Shown here piece after piece: positions 56,301 through 64,000 of a stretch of DNA of 64,000 bases. Each line of letters opens with the position of its first letter. The stretch's first letter is position 1. Made by a program: the position numbers and the translations under genes. The DNA is from Acanthococcus lagerstroemiae (taxonomy: Eukaryota; Arthropoda; Insecta; Hemiptera; Eriococcidae): positions 2,332,321 through 2,396,320 of the forward strand of contig CM063109.1 in assembly GCA_031841125.1 (NCBI GenBank). The letters run 5' to 3'. Below the pieces are notes generated by a model. The model had not been told where the DNA came from and ran no database searches. It worked only from the letters and a program-made list of their open reading frames with translations.

Positions 56301-59300
56301 AGCAATGCGACTCCGTTATGGAATACTGAAGTACTTACTGCAGGATCTTCCTTATATTGATTCTCGGTGAAGACAAAATTTGTGTTTTGGTCACGAATGA
56401 CATCCCCTAGATAGGTTGCATAATTATGATGATGAAAAAAAAAAAAAAGTTGGCAGAATTCGAAAAAACCCGGTTGAGGGTAAATCGTGGATCAAAAGGG
56501 TTGAACTTCTAATAGTAATTAATATTGATTTTAAAAATTTGAGATTGTCGCGCAACTGAAATATCCCCACATGAGCCTAAATTTTTTTCAAGTAAGAGTT
56601 TTAAGGATCGTCAAATTCGTTTCTGAGATTCTTTCTTTCTCCCCTCCCCTCAACCCTTCAGGTGCCGCGGGGGGCTAATTTCCATTTATTTCAATTTTGA
56701 AGTTCTTTTCATTACAAATAGGGCTTTGTTGTTCGCTGAATTCATTCTTGAGATCCTTTTCTTCCTTTTTGTAACCATTCAGACTCCAAGGGGGGTTAGC
56801 ATTGAATGACGTTGAATATAAAATAAAATGCCATTATTCAATTATATAGCCCCATGTGGAGCCTGGGAAGTTGGAGGTAGAAAGGAAGGGATTTCGAAAA
56901 TAAATTCAGGAGACCGTTAAACCTTGTGGAGATTAGAATAATACTGGAGATTAACCTCTTGCGGCGCCTCATTGGTTAAGAGGAGGACCTCAGAAATGGA
57001 TCTAGCGGCCTAGAAAAATCCTGTTATGAACTTGAAGAACTAGAAAATTTAAAATTAGCCCCTACGACACTTCAAATGTTGAGGGAAAAGGAAGAGGCTA
57101 TGGTTCGGTGAGAAACTCAAATTCTCAAAATTAATGTTAATTTGCAAAAGAACTCATCATCTCAACCGATTTTGCTGAAAATTTAGAGAAAAATTTTCTA
57201 AAATATGGAACCGATCGTGAAGAGGGATGGGTCAACGGTTATACGCTGATCATCGTCTATAAAATAAAAATAATAATTAGCTTCGTCGACGTTTTTAGCT
57301 GTTTGCTTCCATCAGCGTGATAAAGTAACGTGGGCATCAGGCGACTGTAAGGCTGATCAAAGTGCCGTGAATGGGGCGCCGTCGTTTAGCTAACGCTTTT
57401 AGTGAAGACGAAAAGTACCTCCTCCAACGACAATAAGTTGTGGAGTAATTGCGTTCGCTGAATTTTATCACGAACGGAATAAAAGAGAAAAAATTCGACG
57501 ATTTATAAAAGATGTGCGGACGATCTAATTGTGAGCATAAAGTTGCGGTGTGTTTCGGGCAGTGAACGACAAACAGCGTGATCGGTGATTATTCGGAAAA
57601 GCTGCCAGGATTAATGAATCGTATAACTCACGCCATTTGCAAAGGCTACTCTTTTTTCTGCCTTAACGACAAATTATTAAAATGATACGAATATTTTGTC
57701 GGCTTATCTGTTTTTTATACGCGCTTCTATCGTCAATTCAAATAAAAAAGCGAAAAGCCTTTGGTAATTTTTATCGAATGAAAGTAAAAAGTATCACCGG
57801 GAAAACTGAATACAGTTTCTCAAATGCAGGCCTAAGTCGCATTATTTCAAACTTTTTAGATCGTTAACACCTATGTAAGTGTTTGACTAATCGAACGAAA
57901 TGAAATTTAGCCAATTTGCATAAGTGAAATTGTATTATGAAAGTATTTAATACATTAATTATGAAATTGGAAATTTTAAGAATAATTGTCGATTTTAGAC
58001 AAACACCAAAATATTGAGGTGCATTAATCACGACGGTAAATAACCAACTGACGAATTGTACAGCACAAAGAATCAAATCGAGACTTCAACAAGCTCGGAC
58101 AATACCACTAAAAGGTAGCATCGACATTCGATCAACAGATGACGAAAGATAAGACTGCAATTATACAACTAACGAGAGAGAGAAAAAAAAATAAACATGT
58201 TTCGACAAAGGTGAGAATCAAAGTTTAACAGGCGAAATGAATACAATCGAAGAAAGAATAAAATGTAGTCATCATGAAATAAGTGCTACGAGACTTATTT
58301 TACACCTATATTTTTATTGCTCCTCAGTTTCTTAATACATCCCCCCCATGAAGCGCAAGACTCAAAACTACAGATAAATTAGCTGACGGTGGATTAAGCC
58401 TACGTTGATGCGCGACCGGCTGTCGGCCATCCGAATTCTAGATTAACTTTGGGTGAGCGTTTCCTCGATCAGTAGGGTGTCCCATAATGACCCTGGCAGG
58501 ACAGCGCGAATCCGAATCAAGGAGAGCTCAAAGCGTTCCCTCTGGTCGCCGCGCGGTACTTGAAAGGGTAGTTTTCACAGCCAGGAGTGCGGTATCTGGA
58601 GAGCTTTTAAATGCGATAAGTCGGATCTCGTACCTTACACTGTAAAATTCTAAAAAGTATAATTAATTCACTTAATTATGACCGAAAAATCAGCACTATA
58701 TGAATGTCAGATGGTTCTTCTTCGATGTGTTCATCGAAAGATTGTCAGTAAAGATTCTTACTCTTTGGCAGACATCCTGAATCGATATAGGCTACAAAGG
58801 ATTCTATTTCGACACACAATTATCTAAAGAGTTTCTTAGCCTGGCAACCCAGCATCCCAACATCCATATAACGTGAAAAGTAAAGGTGTTCACAGGCCAG
58901 ATTGAATGGCTATAGTGGAAAATGAGGCACACGTCTGAGTTTCTGAGTTCATTTCCCAATCGAATAAGTTTTTGAAACAACAGGAAGTAAAGGAAGTTGA
59001 TGGATGCGCATTACTAGTAGGTATGAGTTATGAGAAGTTCTTTACGCCCTGCAGGTTAGATTGTAGGGTAAATGATTCTCCTTCACATTTTCCTAATTTG
59101 GAAAGACTCGTTCGTTTCTATTTTTCTTAAATACTAAACCTCTACAAAATATTATGCGTACACGTACACCAGCATCCCCGGTTTTCTGTTTGGCTCCCTT
59201 TTCCACCGAGTCACGGTTATCCTCATTTGTTAGCGATATCGCACAGAGAGAAATTATGTAAGGTTGCCCGATGTCGGTATTAGGAAAACGGAGAACGTTC

Positions 59301-60562
59301 GTATAGATGTTGACTGAGGCATTGAGATTTCCAAAAACGAAATTTTTCGCACGAGGAATAAATAACTTTTAGCAGCCGTCACCGCGACTCGTTCACTTCC
59401 TTCTGCGTTTTCGGGTAACCCGTAATCGAAATTTTCCAAAGCGCAGGAAATTAGGTTAAGTATGTCGGCGAGTGTGCAGAAGGCGAGCGAATCGAAATTT
59501 TGAAAGCTGACATTGTACACGGCATTTAATAAGATTAGAAATTGCCTCGAGACAATACCGACGGATAAATTGCTGTCGCAAATCACCTAATGCCCCGCAT
59601 TATATAAATCATGAAATTTCTTTCTTCAAATTTTAGTCGAATGTTCACTGCACTGGAAATGAGGCGACGAAGCTATACGTGTATTTCATAAAATTCCCTA
59701 TAAATAGCATTCTGGTGTCACGTACGATATGAGAAAAAATTGGAAGAAAAACCCCGCGTTTAATGGGCACGGAATTTTGCCAATATCAAATTATAAAGGA
59801 AAAAGTAGCAAACAATTGAATAACAAAAAACTGAAAAAACTAGATTGTGAAATGGCTTATTTGGTGTAGACAGTTAGAACAAGAATGAGTGTCGGGGAAA
59901 ACGAGGTAAGAAGCGGAACTTGGCGTAAAATTGTGGACGTCGATGTCCAAATTCTAGTAGCTTAAAAAGTCATAATATTCTCACTCTGTTGGCTAATTTC
60001 TTAGACGATTTGAAACGCCTTAAAATCAGATTCTTCCGAAAATATAAAAGGGTTGCTGCATATGTACAGGCAAATATTTTTAAACTAAAATTATTTCAAA
60101 TCAAATTCTTGATTAGAATAATTCCTCGTAGGTACTTTTTCCATGTCTGCCTCAATAACACCAAGAACAACAAGCTAGAAAACCAGTTTCATTGTTTGTT
60201 TGTTTGTTTTGCGGAAAGGATTTCAATGTTACATGCAACGAATTTCCTTTTGCCAATCTCCATAACTTTTTATCCCTGGGAATTTTTGCCTCACAAGCGT
60301 TTTTCAACTTCAGTAACCATATTCAGCTAACTTGATGGCATAGCGCCGTTAAAACGTACCGCTCGTTTATGTTTTCAGTGGAGTGGTACCATTTTCTTGG
60401 TTCAGTTGTTGCAAGAAGCAGAGTCAGGAACCCTCAAGCTGTGCCGAAACGTTAACCTCGTCTACTAACAAACAACGGAATATGTCTATAATGAGGATTA
60501 ACAACGTACGTAGTAGGCCGAATCACTGCGAAACCAACCATCATCAAGACTCGCTTTTGTAA
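34173..60562 (+). CDS. CCAPR: Crustacean cardioactive peptide (CCAP) receptor, nine coding exons
   Basis: Class-A GPCR of the plasma membrane that binds CCAP, a neuropeptide acting in ecdysis behaviour and heart rate in insects. Exons: 34,173-34,343; 45,863-46,010; 47,430-47,533; 49,184-49,277; 53,082-53,177; 53,660-53,839; 55,421-55,516; 55,646-55,826; 60,379-60,562. Phases agree at every joint and give 417 residues. Seen in order: N-glycosylation sequons, TM1 with GNSAVL, TM2, an ECL1/TM3 Cys, DRF in place of DRY, TM4, ECL2 Cys, TM5, TM6 [12 protein letters not shown]7 NPVIY, and a tail with a palmitoylatable Cys pair. The TM6-TM7 block ([18 protein letters not shown]) is what identifies the CCAP receptor. 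The first coding intron is 11.5 kb and holds two LINEs. Confidence 0.9.
36202..37881 (+). pseudogene. R1-like reverse transcriptase ORF2 remnant
   Basis: In order: [16 protein letters not shown] (36,330-36,390), [13 protein letters not shown] and [14 protein letters not shown] (36,600-36,740), a frame-shifted FADD-type catalytic box (about 36,970-37,000), [17 protein letters not shown] (37,060-37,110), and a C-terminal CSHC...[10 protein letters not shown] finger (37,796-37,860). Several frameshifts. The GPDG and final Cys finger fit the R1/I-related clades. Confidence 0.78.
38281..38324. repeat. (GA)n microsatellite
   Basis: Near-pure GA dinucleotide run at the R1-like 3' end. Confidence 0.9.
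39572..40853 (-). pseudogene. Jockey-like reverse transcriptase (ORF2 C-terminal part)
   Basis: Two overlapping frames (39,572-40,576 and 40,518-40,853) with [41 protein letters not shown], the catalytic [12 protein letters not shown] box, [11 protein letters not shown] and a C-terminal [14 protein letters not shown] block. One frame break near 40,560. This order and the FADD box identify a Jockey-clade RT. Confidence 0.88.
41007..41894 (-). pseudogene. Jockey-like apurinic endonuclease and linker
   Basis: 41,391-41,894 reads [17 protein letters not shown] ... LLDFYVVKG ... [13 protein letters not shown], the GDxNAKH and SDHxP catalytic motifs of LINE endonucleases. 41,007-41,294 is the charged linker before the RT. 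The two are out of frame with each other. Confidence 0.85.
42341..45862. other. Remainder of receptor intron 1
   Basis: No gene or clear repeat seen apart from a T18 run near 45,170-45,187. Confidence 0.4.
45863..46010 (+). CDS. CCAPR: CCAP receptor exon 2 (TM1)
   Basis: Begins QFTVLW after TVs first codon, contains GNSAVLAAL of TM1 and ends at the start of TM2 (FIKHLASA). Acceptor CCATCAG, donor GCAG|GTAAGA, phase 1. The intracellular loop RKCKVDY is less typical than the usual R.N.F. Confidence 0.85.
47430..47533 (+). CDS. CCAPR: CCAP receptor exon 3 (TM2, start of TM3)
   Basis: Starts with the D of the LA-x-AD motif, then [14 protein letters not shown], and the conserved extracellular Cys in IACKA. 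Donor CAA|GTCAGT is chosen over GCA|GTAAGA 15 bases earlier because only the later one retains the family's RFLQ residues. Phase 0. Confidence 0.85.
48365..48668 (+). mobile_element. RTE-like LINE 3' end
   Basis: Translates, with two stops, to the common RTE C terminus: [16 protein letters not shown] ... [11 protein letters not shown] ... [17 protein letters not shown], followed by a short 3' UTR and an (ATT)n tail at about 48,640-48,668. Lies in receptor intron 3. 5'-truncated. Confidence 0.85.
49184..49277 (+). CDS. CCAPR: CCAP receptor exon 4 (TM3, DRF motif)
   Basis: [19 protein letters not shown]: the G-protein-coupling DRY motif reads DRF here. Acceptor TTTTTGTAG, donor AGCT|GTAAGT, phase 1. 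Confidence 0.88.
49278..53081. other. Receptor intron 4
   Basis: 3.8 kb without a supported gene or recognisable repeat on either strand. Confidence 0.4.
53082..53177 (+). CDS. CCAPR: CCAP receptor exon 5 (TM4)
   Basis: [20 protein letters not shown] with the conserved TM4 Trp. The frame-keeping donor is CAAG|GCACGT, a non-canonical GC donor. Confidence 0.82.
53660..53839 (+). CDS. CCAPR: CCAP receptor exon 6 (ECL2, TM5)
   Basis: Opens with [16 protein letters not shown] (the ECL2 disulphide Cys), TM5 with [15 protein letters not shown], and the start of the third intracellular loop. Acceptor CGATAG, donor AAAC|GTAAGT. Confidence 0.9.
55421..55516 (+). CDS. CCAPR: CCAP receptor exon 7 (third intracellular loop)
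   Basis: Basic, Ser-rich loop [19 protein letters not shown] leading into TM6. Acceptor GTTTTCAG, donor TTCG|GTGAGT. The following intron is only 129 bp. Confidence 0.88.
55646..55826 (+). CDS. CCAPR: CCAP receptor exon 8 (TM6, TM7)
   Basis: [15 protein letters not shown] (TM6), [20 protein letters not shown] (TM7 with the NPxxY signature), then helix-8 start. Donor TTAAG|GTAAGT, phase 2. Confidence 0.92.
55827..60378. other. Receptor intron 8
   Basis: 4.6 kb, no gene seen. 56,440-57,120 has loosely repeated pyrimidine-rich blocks (CTCCCCTCCCCTCAACCC and variants). The frame at 56,011-56,220 can be spliced in phase but looks unlike a receptor tail and was not accepted. Confidence 0.4.
60379..60562 (+). 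CDS. CCAPR: CCAP receptor exon 9 (cytoplasmic tail, stop)
   Basis: Acceptor GTTTTCAG in the required phase. Begins [10 protein letters not shown] (aromatic start plus Cys pair for palmitoylation), a Ser/Thr-rich tail, and ends at TAA 60,560-60,562. A GTACGT inside it (about 60,505) could act as an alternative donor. Placement 4.5 kb downstream rests on phase and family resemblance. Confidence 0.72.
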
Positions 60563-62776
60563 TAAGTATTATGTATTTTCTTATTTATTGTTTTTGTTTT
60601 TATGTGTTTAAACCTAGTTCCTGTCTGTTTTTATACGTATTCGCCTTCGGAAATATTTATGTAAATTCGAATCCCCTTTCATTGTACAACTTTTTTGTGT
60701 GTTATTATTTATACGTGTACGAATGAATGTACGTATATCAATACATGTTTCTATTTTGTAAAAATAATTTTTGGGGGGAACATATAGCCCACTCGTTCAG
60801 AATAATAATGCATGGTATACCTATAAATGGTGAAGGTGACAGGGTAAAAATGCTATACCAATACCTGTGTCGCGATAGTTTGCAAGTTTGCTAATATTTA
60901 TATATGTAGTTGAGAAGTCTGGAATCTTCAACCCGAAATTCAAGAACTGTTACGACAGAAATTTTAATTAAAAATTTTCCCAATTTTTTGAGGGATCGTA
61001 ATTCACGCTAATGAAGTTAACAAAGTGTAAAAGTAAATTCACGCTTTGTTGAACGCAGGGAAGCGCAGGGTGTAGTCCGAGCGAATAGTTCTTTTTTATC
61101 TTCCGTAGAGTTGAGGAAAGTTTTTCCCTCGGTTGTCGAAGAAAATTTCAAACCATATGGGAAACAATTTAAATTTACATCCACATTGTACACTTTTCAA
61201 TATCATCGAATATTTCTTCATTTCGCAATTACAGTAATGGAGACTTCATGGACGGTGGTCAGAGTATCGTCAATACACGAAGTTATTATACGGTTCACTC
61301 AGCAAAAGTAGTTCGCGATGTGAGTACGGTCAGTTATGAGTACCTAATTACTCGTATATTCGCTTATTTTACTTCAAAGAGCAGATATCCCTCAAAATTT
61401 CCCGAAACGCTTCCGAAGGTGAACTGCACGAGTATAGCATTACAGGGGAGGGGTCTATCTGAAAATAGTTGTAGTGGGCAAAATTGACTTGCAGTTAGAA
61501 CCAGGAATCAATCGTTCCTCCCCCTTCGATAAAAAATTGCTCCGATACATATTTAGGTAGATGTTGGTTTAATGGTTAAAACTGGTTTGTAAGTAGGTAA
61601 TAAATTAGAATTTTGTTACAAAATGATTTATTGGATGCGGAACTGTAACTTAACTTTTTACTTGTAGTAGAAAAATACTTTAAATCAAAACGTGCTTATA
61701 AAATCATTAAAAATCGAAAAACGGCAAAAAAATTAGGAACACGAATTTTTTCAATGCTACTTGGTCAGTTATTCCTGCAGATATTATTTTCAAGCCCGAT
61801 TCGAAAGATTATAATCCTTTTATTTTTCAACGATGGGGGGGGGGAGGACTGAAATTGGATGGAAAACAGTTTTTCGCATATTTTTATCGTACCGTGCGAG
61901 AAAATTGATCTCGTATGTTTGATTTGCGCGCGAAGAATCGCGTTTCTTGTGCACCAATTAAAAATATGTATAATACATAAATTATACACATATTTTTGAC
62001 TAAAATGAAATCTTGGTAATGTATCAGAAATTTCACCCTTAATCGTTTCAGAAGTACAACGCCATTCTCTATTGCAACTGATCCTGGCTTATCAAATTTT
62101 TTCTGTACAAATTGGGACCGTATTAATAAGTGGCCAGTCGCCATCATTCGCCAGTATGCGAGCTGAGCCGTCATTGCTAATTCCGGTTTTATCCTCAGCG
62201 TCACGACTCAACTTACGCGCTGGGCATCGCTGACGCGTTTTGGGTGAATGAACGCACTAACGAATAAATTTCATTTTCGTTCAAGAAGTCAACCGAAATT
62301 CAACTAACTGTATTGACGAAGGGTCATTGGATGCTAAATTAAGCGAAGTTTTAATGTGTGAGAGAAAAATTTTTGAACCATATGCTTGATAAAATTATCA
62401 AAACCGAACAAAAAATAGAAATATATGAATGTTTTCCCAGCGTCATGCAGCCAATTTTAGCATTCTAGAAAATGTTTACGAACGCTATTCAAAAGGACAA
62501 CGAGATATACCATACATATCTAGTACAACGATAATAGGTCCAAAGGAAGAAACAACGAATCTTTTTATTATACTGGACGAATATTGTACAAATAAATGAA
62601 AAAAAAAACACCTATAAATAATAATTATCGTGTTAATGCACACGCACGTACACGTATTACACGTCTGTAGCAGAGCGGACGTTTTTGACATGAAAATGAG
62701 AAATAATCTGCTAAATATTCGAAACGTAATCAAATTTGGTGGTACATATACGAGCTCCCAAAACTCAGAAATATTA
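60563..62776. other. Downstream of the receptor gene
   Basis: The receptor 3' UTR presumably occupies the first part. No perfect AATAAA was noticed close to the stop. Nothing else recognised, except a G10 run near 61,838. Confidence 0.35.
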
Positions 62777-62937
62777 TCACCGGATTAAACGACCGGCTCG
62801 AGCATCAGTTATAACTCCCCACAACTCGATGATGAAGTCGTCAGTAAAACCGAGTTCTTCCAAATCCGAATTGTCTATCGCTTCGGCAAATTCCATGCTA
62901 TTCAGTTTTCCTTCGGCTGTTTCCCATATTTGAATGG
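62777..62937 (-). CDS. Possible terminal exon of an unknown minus-strand gene
   Basis: About 53 codons with coding-like composition, opened by a good acceptor (ATCAATTTCAG, ending 62,938) and closed by TGA at 62,777-62,779. Residues include an acidic stretch (AIDNSDLEELGFTDDF) and IIELWGVITD. I do not recognise the family and could not find an upstream exon before the window ends. It could be a chance open frame. Confidence 0.4.
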
Positions 62938-64000
62938 CTGAAATTGATCAATCGCACCATAAAATAATATAGAGCAAGCTAAATGCTTTTTCCTCATTTG
63001 TGGTTTTGAAAAGTTTCAAATTTTTAAACTAACCCTTAATCATTTTTCTAGTGAAGACAATGCACAAACATTTGGGAAAGGGGGCAGGCTCCTTCCTTCG
63101 GTACGCTCCTGATTGCACCTCATACCCGGTGTTGTACGAATTGAACTTCTTAGTTTTTCATTTTTGGAAAATAGGGTTAGATCAATCCCAGACCAAACAG
63201 GATCATCGAGTGTTAAGGTCTACTTACTCTTTTAAGAACTCAGAAATTATTCTCTTCTAAAAGGAAGTCTCAAATTTCGGACCAATCTCATAGTGAGTCT
63301 ACAACCTCATATTTTTTAATGAATGTGCACTCCACTTCAAGCTTATGGGCAGGGGTGCTTTGTCCCTGGCGCCTCAGTTTGCCCCTTTCCCCTCGAAAAA
63401 ATTCATTGTTACCCGCTCCTTCTACTGGAATGTATTTTTCCAAAAATTTGCCTCTCCCCCTTATACCAGAGGTTGCCTACGGTCCTATTTCCTTTATTAA
63501 CAATATTCCAACAAAATATGCGTATAAATGACTTTAATAGTACGTTTATTATGTAACGAGCGCTAATCGTGGGCAAACAGCCTTTGTATCAAAGGATATT
63601 ATTTCAGTCGATGAATGCTTTGTTCAGCGATGAACCTATATGGGAAATAGAAGTAACTGTAACGGGAGTTAAATGAAAGAAACTAGAGAAACAATTATTT
63701 GTGTTGGGAAAATATTTAGAATTTAGAGGCATGAATTGGAGTTGAATGAACTTTAATGCAATAACAGATATCGGTGACCAAAATAAAAATATTTCTTTAC
63801 AGTTGTTGATTTTATTTTATATTAAGTCGATTTTGTCTATTTTCAATACCGTAAGGACCTACCGGGTACGACGAAAGAGGGAAAAATTCCGAAATTTTGA
63901 TTTTGAATGATCTTTGACATAAACTTTCAGAGGATGCGAATAAACATAAAGACGATTCCAATTAAAATTTAAAATTTGACGAAACACCTCCCTTTAACTT
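62938..64000. other. Right edge of the window
   Basis: No gene or repeat supported. If 62,777-62,937 is an exon, its upstream exons would lie here or beyond the window. Confidence 0.35.

Noticed and set aside
59254..59586. 110-codon minus frame
   Set aside because: No domain recognised, lies in receptor intron 8, composition unlike the exons.
61233..61487. Alternative receptor tail exon after a TTACAG acceptor
   Set aside because: Opens in a plausible phase, but exon 9 at 60,379 already gives a family-like tail with stop. No support for joining both.

Overview
The window looks like arthropod, most probably insect, nuclear DNA. It is AT-rich and carries one spliced neuropeptide GPCR gene with strong insect CCAP-receptor signatures, R1-like, Jockey-like and RTE-like LINE remains, a hAT relic, many small inverted-repeat elements and a 5S-rRNA-derived sequence. 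The order cannot be named from the sequence alone.

Region 1 (about 1-15,370) is a nearly complete Maverick/Polinton (adintovirus-like) element with terminal inverted repeats of about 1.3 kb (111-1407 and 13,871-15,166). Each repeat carries the same 261-residue gene. Between them, all on the minus strand, lie a double-jelly-roll major capsid protein, a penton-like minor capsid protein, an adenain-type cysteine protease, a phospholipase-A2/core protein, an RVE integrase, coiled-coil proteins, a conserved Polinton protein, an FtsK/HerA packaging ATPase, a protein-primed family-B DNA polymerase and a small unknown gene. Replication, integration, packaging, maturation and capsid functions are therefore all represented. 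Several genes (capsid, protease, integrase, coiled-coil, polymerase) are interrupted by apparent single-base frameshifts, although the two TIR copies are almost identical. Two start-site classes stand out: ATGGAAATGA leaders on polymerase, TIR gene and small gene, and TATAAATG-like starts on the virion genes. A GC-richer, hairpin-rich non-coding block (about 12,830-13,440) is unexplained.

Region 2 (15,370-34,000) is intergenic. It holds a 2.5-kb degenerate hAT element (17,187-19,708), a cluster of nested MITEs and fold-back elements (21,798-27,280), a 5S-rRNA-derived sequence (about 23,106-23,212, minus strand) and a cluster of CTCATTCCCTCA motifs (31,866-32,506).

Region 3 (34,097-60,562) is a plus-strand gene of nine coding exons predicting a 417-residue class-A GPCR, best matched to the crustacean cardioactive peptide (CCAP) receptor. 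Its 11.5-kb first coding intron holds an R1-like LINE (sense) and a Jockey-like LINE (antisense); intron 3 holds an RTE-like 3' end. One intron appears to use a GC donor. Region 4 (60,563-64,000) is mostly non-coding, with one possible minus-strand terminal exon at 62,777-62,937.
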